The notes beneath the pieces were generated by a model, which was not told where the DNA came from, made no database searches, and saw only the letters and a program-made list of their open reading frames with translations. The translations under genes and the position numbers were made by a program. This document shows, piece after piece, positions 1-8,608 of a DNA stretch of 64,000 nucleotides. The stretch lies in NCBI RefSeq assembly GCF_008386695.1, contig NZ_VUOC01000003.1:730421-794420 (forward strand), read 5' to 3'. Positions within the stretch are counted from its first letter, which is position 1. Each line of letters begins with the position of its first letter. Source of the stretch: Chitinophaga agrisoli. Lineage in GTDB: Bacteria > Bacteroidota > Bacteroidia > Chitinophagales > Chitinophagaceae.

Positions 1-55
1 CTGCATTGTCATCCAGCCGCAGATCGCGGCGGAACCAAAAGATATTGATGCGCAT
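1..55 (-). CDS. Photolyase/cryptochrome family protein, N-terminal fragment
   Basis: Only the first 18 codons lie in the window; the gene runs off the left edge. Reading leftwards from the ATG at 55-53, the peptide begins MRINIFWFRRDLRLDDNA. The FRRDLRLDDN block is the characteristic start of the alpha/beta N-terminal domain of deoxyribodipyrimidine photolyases and cryptochromes, which repair UV dimers with FAD and a second chromophore. The start is 19 bp beyond the end of the DoxX gene on the same strand, so the two may be co-transcribed. Photolyase and cryptochrome cannot be told apart from this fragment. Confidence 0.8.
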   Translation of the reverse strand, partial: MRINIFWFRRDLRLDDNA

Positions 56-74
56 ATGTCCGGTACCTATTATT

Positions 75-494
75 TTATGGCCCCCGCTTAAAGAATACCT
101 GGTCCAGGCTCCATTTACCGGGCCCGGTAAAAAAGAAAACGCCTGCCAGCAATACAAATAAAAAGGGATGCTGGTCCTGCGTTAATATCCTCCCATTTCC
201 CATGCCAAAACAGACAACCGTCATGGCAATGGCCAGGGGGATCACCGCCAGGCGTGTCAGCAGGCCCAATGTAAGTAAAATACCGCTTACCCATTCCGTG
301 CTCTTCCCTAGGTAGGCCATAAACGCAGGCGCGGGAAAATGCAGATCTGTGAGCCATTTGGCGTATTCGTCCATTTTGGCCTTATCAAATACTTCCCAGC
401 CATGGTATACCATCAGCAGGCCGGTAATAATGCGCATAAGGGCTAAACCACCCTGCCAGGGTGTATAGGAAGGAGAAAGGAACCGTTTAAGCAT
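75..494 (-). CDS. DoxX family membrane protein
   Basis: 139 residues, normal for the DoxX family. Four hydrophobic helices are visible at about residues 16-33, 66-80, 82-97 and 109-124. The first helix carries the family feature of a Gly-rich LMRIITGLLMVYHGW segment, and the loop before the last helix contains a QHP sequence. DoxX-like proteins are small integral inner-membrane proteins often linked to quinone, thiol or oxidative-stress chemistry, but individual functions are mostly unknown. It precedes a photolyase on the same strand. The family call is firm; the role is not. Confidence 0.8.
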   Translation of the reverse strand: MLKRFLSPSYTPWQGGLALMRIITGLLMVYHGWEVFDKAKMDEYAKWLTDLHFPAPAFMAYLGKSTEWVSGILLTLGLLTRLAVIPLAIAMTVVCFGMGNGRILTQDQHPFLFVLLAGVFFFTGPGKWSLDQVFFKRGP

Positions 495-545
495 TGTCTT
501 TCTTTTAAATACTGATACAATATTGTCTCCCGGCAGGGCCGTCTC

Positions 546-585
546 AGGTTCGCTTAAGGTTCGGTTTAGGTTCGCTTAAGGTTCG
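546..585. repeat. 18-bp direct repeat, 22-bp period
   Basis: The 18-mer AGGTTCGCTTAAGGTTCG occurs at 546-563 and again, identically, at 568-585, upstream of the DoxX start (494) and downstream of the oxidoreductase stop (629). The inner part CTTAAG is palindromic. It could be a binding site pair for a regulator of DoxX or just a slippage-type repeat; nothing in the sequence decides this. Confidence 0.7.
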
Positions 586-628
586 AATAAGCTTGCACTA
601 GCGGTTATTGTTAAAATAGTATCATAAA

Positions 629-1792
629 TCATACAACCGGCCATTTAAAGGTAGATACCAGTTCTACCCGCTTGCCATCCTGCCCCGATGCCCTGGCCGC
701 TTCAATGATCTCCAGCACATGCAGGGCATGCTCCACGGTAATAAGCGCCGGTTTGCCGGTGGCCAGTGTTTCGGATATTACGCTGGCGCCCTGTTGCCAT
801 ACATAGGCGCCGGTATCTGTTACATGCCTTACCGGCGGTTCCGTAAAAGAAGTGGCCAGGTCTACCCCAAAAGGCGCCCAGTCATAGCCTACCAGCCCCA
901 TATTGCCTTTAGTGCCCCAGATGCTGACGGTATGCTGTTGCTGCCCCTTGCCTTCATGCCCATAGGGATCAAAATAATTGAACCCGCATTGCACATGGGA
1001 AAGGGTACCATTCCCATGATCCATGATCACCATAGCGTTATCCTCCGCCGCTACTTTAATATGACCCTTGTTATCCACCGTGCGTTCCGGCGTTACAATG
1101 CTGGTCATCGCTATTACAGCTTTCGCAGGCCCCAGCAGGCCGGTAAGTGTGGCCAGGTTATACACGCCCAGGTCAGGCAGGCTGCCGCCGCCCTGCTCAT
1201 AGAAAAAAGCAGACCAGGTAGGCCCTAAATGACCGTATTGGGCGTGGGCGCAGGCTACTTTGCCTAGTGTGCCATCCTGTATGGTCTTTGACATAAAGGC
1301 AAATTGCGGGCTGTTTACCACCGCCGGCGCACCCCAGATATGCAGCCCTTTGCTGTTGGCAAGGTCAAGCAGGGCCTTGCCTTCTTTGTAGGTATTGGCC
1401 ATGGGCTTTTCGCTCCATACATGTTTACCGCTTTCCAAGGCCTGTTTATTTAACCGCCCATGCTCCTGCATATCTGTAAGCGTTACCATCAGGTCAAACG
1501 CAGGGCCGGCCAGCAGCTGGTCAATATGCGGGAAATGGTTGGGCACTTTATAGTCCTTTGCCTGTTTAATGGCCCGCTCGTGAATAATATCACAAGTGCT
1601 TACCAGCTCCACATAGGGGCATTTGGATAAATGGGGCAGGTATTGGTTGGATACGCTGCCGCAACCTATTACTGCTACCTTTATATTCTTTTCCGGTTGG
1701 GTAAAGGCAAAACCTTCCAGCGAAGAAAGCAGCAGGCTTACACCTGCGATAGCAGTACGTTGCAGGAACTCCTGTCTTGATAGTGTTACCAT
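629..1792 (-). CDS. Gfo/Idh/MocA family oxidoreductase
   Basis: 387 residues. A nucleotide-binding Rossmann start, KVAVIGCGSVSNQYLPHL, lies at about residues 38-55, and the family EKPMA motif (catalytic Lys region) at about 128-132, followed by the C-terminal alpha/beta domain. Such enzymes oxidise or reduce sugars and derivatives with NAD(P). The N-terminus SRQEFLQRTAIAGVSLLL resembles the Tat leader found on many Bacteroidota family members, but the second arginine of the twin pair is Gln. The gene begins 32 bp after the SusD stop and is probably the last gene of that SusC/D operon, so it may act on the imported sugar. The substrate is unknown. Confidence 0.9.
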   Translation of the reverse strand: MVTLSRQEFLQRTAIAGVSLLLSSLEGFAFTQPEKNIKVAVIGCGSVSNQYLPHLSKCPYVELVSTCDIIHERAIKQAKDYKVPNHFPHIDQLLAGPAFDLMVTLTDMQEHGRLNKQALESGKHVWSEKPMANTYKEGKALLDLANSKGLHIWGAPAVVNSPQFAFMSKTIQDGTLGKVACAHAQYGHLGPTWSAFFYEQGGGSLPDLGVYNLATLTGLLGPAKAVIAMTSIVTPERTVDNKGHIKVAAEDNAMVIMDHGNGTLSHVQCGFNYFDPYGHEGKGQQQHTVSIWGTKGNMGLVGYDWAPFGVDLATSFTEPPVRHVTDTGAYVWQQGASVISETLATGKPALITVEHALHVLEIIEAARASGQDGKRVELVSTFKWPVV

Positions 1793-1807
1793 GGTCTTAA
1801 TTTATAA

Positions 1808-1827
1808 ATGTGCACATCGGCACATTA
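1808..1827. repeat. GTGC-type palindromic word at susD stop codon
   Basis: On the minus strand this reads TAATGTGCCGATGTGCACAT and its first TAA is the stop codon of the SusD gene. Nearly the same word, TAATGTGCTGATGTGC or close variants, makes up the arms of the large inverted repeat at 33814-33949. It is therefore a member of a dispersed intergenic repeat family. Confidence 0.55.
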
Positions 1828-3330
1828 GTATCCCGGGTTTTGCGTAAGCCTTCCCTGGCTTACGATGATCTGGTTCAATGGAATGGGGAATACCTCATGT
1901 TTCCCATCCACAAAGTTTTTGCCCTGTGCGCGTAACACAGTGCCTGCCCTGCCTTGCCTTACCAGGTCAAAGAAACGGTCATGCTCCATGGCCAGTTCCA
2001 CCCTTCTTTCCCGCCAGATGGCGTCCCGCAGGGCTGCCTGTGCGGTTACGGTCACATCCGGCAGTACGCCGGCTACGCCGCCACGGGCCCTTGCCCTTAC
2101 CTGGTTCAATGCAGCCAGCGCCTTGCCAGGTTGCCCGGCCTCATTGGCGGCTTCCGCATTAATAAGCAGTATTTCCCCATAGCGCAATATGCGTATATTC
2201 TTCCCCGTAAACCAGCCGTCGTAATTGGTTTCCTGGGTCATGCTGGAGTAGGATTTGTAATTATAACGCGGGTTGGCGGCATCGATGTCTATTATAGCCC
2301 CATCCCACAGGGTTTGGCCGGCAAAGTACATGGTGCCTGCCTTGCGAACATCGCCCGGTTCATAGGCGGCCTCCAGGCTGGCGCTGGGCGAGTTAAAGCC
2401 CCAGCCGTTAAACCCGTTGATCACGGTGGCGCGGGCACGTTGCGTTTCTGAATAGCCACCGGTGGCCCAGCCTTCCTGACCATTCTGAGCCTGCACTTCA
2501 AATAGTGATTCACGGCCATTCTCCGTGGTTTGGCGCCATAGCAGGGCATAATCCGGCTCCAGGGAATATTCGCCGGAGGTTATGACCTGATCAGAAGCGG
2601 CTATTGCGGCTGCCCAGTTTTTTTGGTATAACTGCACCTTGGCCAGTAATCCCAGTGCGGCGCCTTGTGTAGCACGGCCCACGTCTGCAGCACCGTAAGC
2701 GCTTTTCACCGGCAGTGCGCCGGCGGCGTCAGTAAGGTCCCGTATGATCAGGGCATAGATCTCGCTTTTGGGTGAGCGGGTATAAAGGCCCACGATCTGC
2801 TCAATATTATCTGAGCTATAAACGCTATCTACCAAAGGCACGTCTCCATAGCACCGTACCAGGTTAAAGTAGTAATAAGCACGCAGGAACTTTGCTTCTG
2901 CTACCAGCCGGTCCCTGAGGGCCTGCGGTACGTTGGTGAACCTGGGTAGATTATCAATGGCCTGGTTACAGCGGCCCACGCCTACAAAATTGCCGCTCCA
3001 TACCTCAGAAGGGGATAAGCTGGTAGCCGTGTAGGTAAAATTGTCCATTTGGTCTTTGTCCGCGCCTACATCGCCGGGGAAGCTACCCTTATCAGCGTCA
3101 TCGCTGGTGATGCTGCTTATCCCTATCCAGGAAAATACATGCTCATTCCAGTCATTCAGCTGGGCATAACAGGCATTTACAAAACGGGTAGCATTCTCCG
3201 GCCGTGCAAAGGTGGAGTCATCCTGTATGCGTGTATTCTCCGGCGGCGGGTCCAGCCAGCTTTTTTTGCAGGAAATGGAGAGTACGATCATGAACGCTAT
3301 GATGGATAATATAGCAAATAAATTTTTCAT
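1825..3330 (-). CDS. SusD/RagB family nutrient-binding outer membrane lipoprotein
   Basis: 501 residues. A lipoprotein signal ends in LSISC, with the lipidated Cys at residue 21. The C-terminus shows the family's typical FPIPLNQI block and final QNPGY. TPR-like helices with the ERRVELAMEHDRFFDLVRQG block are characteristic of SusD. SusD proteins sit on the cell surface as a lid over the SusC pore and bind a glycan or other polymer fragment. The start is 19 bp after the SusC stop (3350), so the two are in one operon. The ligand cannot be predicted from sequence. Confidence 0.95.
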   Translation of the reverse strand: MKNLFAILSIIAFMIVLSISCKKSWLDPPPENTRIQDDSTFARPENATRFVNACYAQLNDWNEHVFSWIGISSITSDDADKGSFPGDVGADKDQMDNFTYTATSLSPSEVWSGNFVGVGRCNQAIDNLPRFTNVPQALRDRLVAEAKFLRAYYYFNLVRCYGDVPLVDSVYSSDNIEQIVGLYTRSPKSEIYALIIRDLTDAAGALPVKSAYGAADVGRATQGAALGLLAKVQLYQKNWAAAIAASDQVITSGEYSLEPDYALLWRQTTENGRESLFEVQAQNGQEGWATGGYSETQRARATVINGFNGWGFNSPSASLEAAYEPGDVRKAGTMYFAGQTLWDGAIIDIDAANPRYNYKSYSSMTQETNYDGWFTGKNIRILRYGEILLINAEAANEAGQPGKALAALNQVRARARGGVAGVLPDVTVTAQAALRDAIWRERRVELAMEHDRFFDLVRQGRAGTVLRAQGKNFVDGKHEVFPIPLNQIIVSQGRLTQNPGY

Positions 3331-3349
3331 AACTCAAACCGTTTAGCGG

Positions 3350-6300
3350 TTATTTAAAATTGATGTTAAAACCTACCAGGTAGGTGGCCAGCGTTGGATA
3401 TATGCTTAGCTCAATACCACTGTTCAGCGCATTGGAGCCGGGCAGTTCCGGGCTAAAGCCGCTGAATTTTTTACTGATCAGCGGGTTCTGCGCCGTGATA
3501 TAAAAACGGGCGCTGCTCATGAACGCGCGGCTGATGAATGATTCCGGTAAGGTATATCCCAGCGTGATGTTGTTAATGCGGAAGAAGGAGCCGGATTCTA
3601 CAAAATAGGTAGAAGGCGGTGGTATGTTGTTGGAGGCCCTGGGCTCTGTATTGCTGGGATTCGTGGAAGTCCAGCGCGCGCCGCGGGATACTTCTATATT
3701 ATCATTACCAAAACGTACCGCCTTTTTACCGTTGTACACCTTGTTGCCGGAATTGCCGTAACAATCCACAGAAAAGTCCAGTTGCCTCCAGGTAACGCCC
3801 GCGCTGATGCCATAGTAGAACCGGGGTTGATACGAGCCTACAAAGATGCGGTCCCTGGTATCCAGCGAGCCGTCGCCGTTAATGTCCCTGTACTTGAAAT
3901 CACCCGGCAGCGTGCCTACAAAATGGGCAGACCGTTCAATATCTGCCTGGTTCTGGTAAATACCTTCCACGTCATATACCCAGAAACTGCCAATGGGCCG
4001 GCCTTCTACCGTATATGTAGTTACTTCGCCATTACCCAGGCTGCCTTCTGCCAGATCAATGCCACCCCTTATCTTATCCACGTTGTTGCGGTTAATGGTG
4101 GCATTGGCGCTAATGCGGTAAGTGAAATTCTTATTACGGTTATCACTCCAACCCAGCGCGGCTTCTACGCCTTTATTCCTTACGTCTGCAGAAGGGGAGA
4201 GGATGCCGTTATTATCCATAAAAGGCGGCGCCGGTACCCGTATGTACGCATTGGTGAGTTTATTGTAATAAGATACTTCACCCGTCAGGCGGTTATCCAG
4301 CAAACCAAATTCAATGCCTGCATCCACACCCTTGGTAGCTTCCCAACTGGCGGTAGCGTCCTTGACCTGGTCAAAGGTGATGCCCGGTACCAGACCGCCG
4401 GGGAAGGCGTAGGGATTGGTTTGCGTAATGGATAACAGCTGTGAGAGCTCGTTATTTACCAGTCTGGAAATACCATCGTTACCCAGGTGCGCGTATCCTA
4501 CCCGCAGCTTCAGGTAGTCCACGCCGGTCACGTTTTTCATAAAGCCCTCTTCAGACAGCATCCATGAACCTGCTAAGGAATAAAAAGTACCCCATTGCCG
4601 GTTATCAGGAAAGGCGCTGGAGCCATCGCGCCGCAACACACCGTTCAGGTTATATTTATTGCGGAAACTATAGGTAAGGCGGGAGAAGTAGCTTCTGCGC
4701 TGCAGCACAAAACCCGCGGTACCGGTAGCTACAAACGTAATGGTAGGATCGCCCTGGTTAATATACCACAGGTTCCTATCCGGCGGCACATTGGTAGCCC
4801 TTACCTGGGAGATCTTACCTTTGTCTTTCTCTGCGGTATGGCCTGCCATCAATGATACATCGTGGTCGCCAAACTGCAGGGAGTAGGTAAGTATATTATC
4901 CCATACCCAATAAAAGCGGTTTTTATCCAGCACAAATAATTCGGAGGTAGTATGGTTAAAGATGTTGTAGTTGTACACAGGTTTGTACTCAATACTGTCC
5001 CCGTAGTTTTTGTCAAAACCCCATGCAGAGCGGAACGTAAGGCCTTTAAGCAATCTTATCTCCATATACAGGTTGCCCTGGTAACGCTGGTTATTCGCCA
5101 GTTCATTGGCCAGCTCCAGCGTGGCTACGGGATTGGCTACACTTAGCCCGCTGATATAACCATAGGAGCCGTCGGGGTTCTTGACCGGTACGCTGGGCGC
5201 CTGCCGGTAAGCTTCTGAGAAAGTGGTCACCGGTTTATTATTGCGGCTGCTGATAGCCACATTCAGCACATGGCCAAACTTAAGGAAAGGCGTGATCCGG
5301 TATTCATTGTTAGAACGCAGGGAGATCCTCGAAAAATCAGCGCCTTTTAACACGCCTTCATCTCCCATATAACCTGCGCTGAACAGGTAGGAAACGTTTT
5401 CCGTACCGCCGCTCATCGTCACGTTATATTGCTGAAAAAGACCTTTGCGTGTCATGGCATCGTACCAGTCTGTATTATACTGCAACGTATCCGGGTTAAT
5501 AAAAGGCGGCTCGCTGTTATAGGCCCTGGCTTCATTGGTGTATGCTGCATACAGGCGGCTATCAGCCATTTTTACTTTATTGATCATCTTCCTGAATCCT
5601 GCAGAGGCGTCCAGGCTTACGCTTAGTTTGCCGGTACGGCCTCTTTTGGTGGTGATCAGCACTACGCCATTAGCGGCACGGCTACCGTAGATAGCGGCTG
5701 CACCGTCTTTCAGTATCTCTACAGATAATACGTCCGCATTGCTCACATTGGTGATATCATCCGTTAGCACGCCATCCACCACATACAGGGGGTTTTCATT
5801 GGTCAGGATGGTGTTCAGCCCGCGGATAGTGACCCTTGGCTGTACGCCCGGCTGACCGGAGGCGGTGATCTGAATGCCTGGGGCCAGGCCTTGCAAGCCC
5901 TGTACCGGAGTAAGCACCGGCTGTTTCCGGATCTGATCGCCCCTTACAGAAGAGATGGCGCCGGTAAGCTGCCGCCGGGTCTGGGTACCATAACCTACTA
6001 CCACTACCTCATCCAGCTTTTCATTGGCGCGGAGTAATGTAATGGTATATGTAAGCTCGCTGCCTATGGTAATTTCCTGTGGTATAAAACCTACGGCAGA
6101 TATTACCAATACCTGGCCGGGTTCCGCATTGATATTAAAACGGCCGCTTTGATCCGTGATCGTGCCGGTAGTACCGCCCTTTACGCGGATGGAAACGCCA
6201 GCCATTGGATCGCCGGCACTATCGCGCACTGTGCCGGAAACCTGTACCAGTACAGGTGGCGGGTCTTCCAGCGGAAGCGGTGCTGCGGGTAACGCGGTGT

Positions 6301-6592
6301 GTGATTTCTTTACAATGGTAACAGTTTTGTTTTCGATGGAGTAATCCAGCGGCTGGTCTTTCAGGCTTTCTTTAAGGACCATGGCCACCGGAGCGTCATG
6401 CACATCGAGTGATACGGGTTTGGTATCCCGCAACAGCCTCGCGTCAAAGAAAAACACATGACCAGCCTGGCTTTTGATAGCAGCAAACACGGTTGTCAGC
6501 GGAACGTTTTTGCCCGTAAAGGTTACGTTCTGCGCATAGCTGCCCATGCCTGCCAGCAGGCATGTAACTACAAGTAGAATTACAAGTTTCAT
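3350..6592 (-). CDS. SusC/RagA family TonB-linked outer membrane transporter with STN domain
   Basis: 1080 residues. In order: signal peptide ending near residue 20; STN signalling domain about 24-95; carboxypeptidase-D-like beta domain about 117-188; TonB-box-like LDEVVVVGYG at 193-202; plug domain with NPLYVVDGV and ANGVVLITTKRG; then a 22-strand barrel. It imports large substrates across the outer membrane using TonB energy, with the SusD encoded just downstream. The STN domain is the part that contacts FecR anti-sigma factors, matching the fecR gene 46 bp upstream. This predicts substrate-triggered sigma release. Confidence 0.96.
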   Translation of the reverse strand: MKLVILLVVTCLLAGMGSYAQNVTFTGKNVPLTTVFAAIKSQAGHVFFFDARLLRDTKPVSLDVHDAPVAMVLKESLKDQPLDYSIENKTVTIVKKSHTALPAAPLPLEDPPPVLVQVSGTVRDSAGDPMAGVSIRVKGGTTGTITDQSGRFNINAEPGQVLVISAVGFIPQEITIGSELTYTITLLRANEKLDEVVVVGYGTQTRRQLTGAISSVRGDQIRKQPVLTPVQGLQGLAPGIQITASGQPGVQPRVTIRGLNTILTNENPLYVVDGVLTDDITNVSNADVLSVEILKDGAAAIYGSRAANGVVLITTKRGRTGKLSVSLDASAGFRKMINKVKMADSRLYAAYTNEARAYNSEPPFINPDTLQYNTDWYDAMTRKGLFQQYNVTMSGGTENVSYLFSAGYMGDEGVLKGADFSRISLRSNNEYRITPFLKFGHVLNVAISSRNNKPVTTFSEAYRQAPSVPVKNPDGSYGYISGLSVANPVATLELANELANNQRYQGNLYMEIRLLKGLTFRSAWGFDKNYGDSIEYKPVYNYNIFNHTTSELFVLDKNRFYWVWDNILTYSLQFGDHDVSLMAGHTAEKDKGKISQVRATNVPPDRNLWYINQGDPTITFVATGTAGFVLQRRSYFSRLTYSFRNKYNLNGVLRRDGSSAFPDNRQWGTFYSLAGSWMLSEEGFMKNVTGVDYLKLRVGYAHLGNDGISRLVNNELSQLLSITQTNPYAFPGGLVPGITFDQVKDATASWEATKGVDAGIEFGLLDNRLTGEVSYYNKLTNAYIRVPAPPFMDNNGILSPSADVRNKGVEAALGWSDNRNKNFTYRISANATINRNNVDKIRGGIDLAEGSLGNGEVTTYTVEGRPIGSFWVYDVEGIYQNQADIERSAHFVGTLPGDFKYRDINGDGSLDTRDRIFVGSYQPRFYYGISAGVTWRQLDFSVDCYGNSGNKVYNGKKAVRFGNDNIEVSRGARWTSTNPSNTEPRASNNIPPPSTYFVESGSFFRINNITLGYTLPESFISRAFMSSARFYITAQNPLISKKFSGFSPELPGSNALNSGIELSIYPTLATYLVGFNINFK

Positions 6593-6638
6593 ATACGAAG
6601 GTGGTGTTTAGGTGGATGGTATAGTTCTGTTGTTTAGG

Positions 6639-7865
6639 CTAAGGCATCACTACCATTTGTGTCCCCTCTATCTTTATGTGTACCTGGTTCTTTTCCAGTA
6701 TGCGCAGCACCTGCGATAAGGTAAGGTTGCGCTCTATTTCGCCTTCAAATTCCCTGGAAGGCACAGGGCCTTTATAAATAACATCTACATCATACCAGCG
6801 GGATAACTGCCGTAATACAGCGGGCAGATCTGCGCTGTGAAACTGGAACATGCCGTTCTTCCATGCCATGGCAGCGGCTACATCTGCCTGTGGTTGTACT
6901 TTTAATTGTCCTGCTTTGTCCAGCTGTGCCTGTTGGCCTGGCGTTAACCGCGCGCCGGCCAGGCCTTTGCTTACTTTTACCGCGCCGGTAAGCAGCGTTA
7001 CCTTTACGGCGCTTTCATCGTCATAGGCCATCACATTAAAATGGGTGCCCAGTACTTCTACCTGCCCGCCGCCGGGGCCTATCTCCACGATAAAAGGCGT
7101 TTTCTTTTTGCCGGTATACAAAGGCGCTACTTCAAAATATCCCTCGCCGGTTAACTGCACCTTCCTTTTCCCGCCGGTAAAGGCAGTGGGGAAACGCAGC
7201 GAGCTGGCGGCATTGAGCCAGGCCTTGCTGCCATCCGGCAACAATAGTTGATACTGCCCGCCGCGCGGCGTGGCAATGATATTATACACTACCGGCGCAT
7301 CCCGCGCTGCAGCATCTTTTTTATAGGCCAGCTGCCCGTTGCCCAGCTGAATAACGGCGGCGTTGCCCTGCCGGACCAGTGTACCGCTTTGCAGGCTATC
7401 CAGCGTAATTACGCTGCCATTGGCTAATGTAAGCGTGGCCTTATTGCCGCCCGGCGGTATATCTGTAACCACCGTTACAGCTGGCTTGGGGCGGGCGGTG
7501 GGGCCGCTGCTATTGTTAAAATAAAACAGCGAGGCAGCGCCAAGGCATAACAGCACGGTTGCTGCCGCGGCATAAGACCAGTGACGAAAAAGGAAAAAAC
7601 GTGTGCGGGAAGAAGGTAGAGTCGTTAGCTGGCTGCTGATGCGCTCAAACGTGGCGGCCCTTTCCGCGGCTATCTCTTTAAACCGGCTAATAGCCTCGCC
7701 TGCATGCTCTTTTTCCGCCAGCTGCCGGAACAGTATACGGTTAGCTTCCTTTGCCTGCAACCAGTGCTCCAGGCGGCTATTCTCTGCCGGCGTAATGCTT
7801 TCGTCAAGATGTTTGCGTATCAGCTCAACGATCTGGTAGGATGCATGTAAGGCCCGTTTCTTCAT
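6639..7865 (-). CDS. FecR family anti-sigma factor
   Basis: 408 residues. A cytoplasmic N-terminal region (about 1-92) precedes one transmembrane helix at about 95-115. A periplasmic FecR domain follows at about 197-295, containing PDGSKAWLNAASSLRFP and GEGYFEV. A DUF4974 domain closes the protein at about 335-405. It holds the neighbouring ECF sigma factor at the membrane until the STN domain of the loaded SusC signals. It lies 83 bp after the sigma gene and 46 bp before susC in the usual order. Length and domain order are normal. Confidence 0.93.
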   Translation of the reverse strand: MKKRALHASYQIVELIRKHLDESITPAENSRLEHWLQAKEANRILFRQLAEKEHAGEAISRFKEIAAERAATFERISSQLTTLPSSRTRFFLFRHWSYAAAATVLLCLGAASLFYFNNSSGPTARPKPAVTVVTDIPPGGNKATLTLANGSVITLDSLQSGTLVRQGNAAVIQLGNGQLAYKKDAAARDAPVVYNIIATPRGGQYQLLLPDGSKAWLNAASSLRFPTAFTGGKRKVQLTGEGYFEVAPLYTGKKKTPFIVEIGPGGGQVEVLGTHFNVMAYDDESAVKVTLLTGAVKVSKGLAGARLTPGQQAQLDKAGQLKVQPQADVAAAMAWKNGMFQFHSADLPAVLRQLSRWYDVDVIYKGPVPSREFEGEIERNLTLSQVLRILEKNQVHIKIEGTQMVVMP

Positions 7866-7948
7866 ACATGGATTTTTACTGTTACCTGTCCCCTCTTAAA
7901 TAGAAACGACCGGAAAACGGGATAGGCCTAAAGACGGAGAAAAAATAT

Positions 7949-8548
7949 TTAGGGAATGATAAACCAGGCGCACCAGAGCGCCCAGGCAGCCAGGTGCTCG
8001 CCCAGTAACCTTTTGCGGATCAATACAATGGCCCTGGCTTTTTGGTTCTTAACGGTTTTAATGGAAAGCGATAATTTATCCGCTATCTCCTGGTTCTTCA
8101 TTTCTTCCAGGAAACTCATCTTAAAAATACGGCGGCATTCTACAGGCAGCTGCTCTATAGCATTATAAAGATGCCAGTACAGTTCCGTACGGATGATCTG
8201 GTTCAGGGCAAAATCCTCTTGCAGTACGGTATTGTCTGCGATCTCCTGTTCAGATCTTCTGGCAATGCGCTGGTGTTTGATAAAGTCCAGGCAGGCGTTA
8301 CGGGTACAGATATACAGGAAGGATTTGATCCGCTCTTCTGAGCTGAAGTTCGCATGTTTCTGCCATAGCTTAATAAAAACATTGGTAACAATGTCATCCG
8401 AAGCAGCTTTGTCTTTTATCAGCTGTTCGGCAAAATACCGGAGGGGTACGTAAAAAAGATGATAATAGTGGCTGAAAGCGGTAGTATTACCCTTTCTGAA
8501 TGCAGCAATATGAGGCATATTACCGTCGTGGAATTCCTGGTACATCAT
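7949..8548 (-). CDS. ECF RNA polymerase sigma-70 factor (FecI-like)
   Basis: 199 residues. Sigma region 2 is at about 22-95 (DDIVTNVFIKLWQKH) and region 4 at about 125-185 with the helix-turn-helix EIADKLSLSIKTVKNQKARA. The family's Bacteroidota branch pairs with FecR and STN-bearing SusC proteins, and all three follow here. Two consecutive ATGs occur at 8548 and 8545; the first is used here. The C-terminal 15 residues are unusually hydrophobic (Trp and Ala rich), which might add membrane affinity; that is a guess. Confidence 0.93.
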   Translation of the reverse strand: MMYQEFHDGNMPHIAAFRKGNTTAFSHYYHLFYVPLRYFAEQLIKDKAASDDIVTNVFIKLWQKHANFSSEERIKSFLYICTRNACLDFIKHQRIARRSEQEIADNTVLQEDFALNQIIRTELYWHLYNAIEQLPVECRRIFKMSFLEEMKNQEIADKLSLSIKTVKNQKARAIVLIRKRLLGEHLAAWALWCAWFIIP

Positions 8549-8573
8549 AACGCAACAGATGCGGTCATCATAC

Positions 8574-8581
8574 TAAAGGTA
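8574..8581 (-). promoter_or_regulatory. Candidate -7 element for the first sigma gene
   Basis: Read on the minus strand this is TACCTTTA, one mismatch from the Bacteroidota -7 consensus TAnnTTTG, 25 bp before the ATG at 8548. No convincing -33 TTG was found. Confidence 0.35.
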
Positions 8582-8608
8582 CGCATTTCTGACCGAACTG
8601 ATTATTGG

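Noticed and set aside
3782-4435. Long plus-strand open frames inside the minus-strand SusC and SusD genes (also 9443-10159, 12278-12907, 13732-14661)
   Set aside because: They are shadows of strong coding genes, with no promoter, signal peptide or recognisable family.
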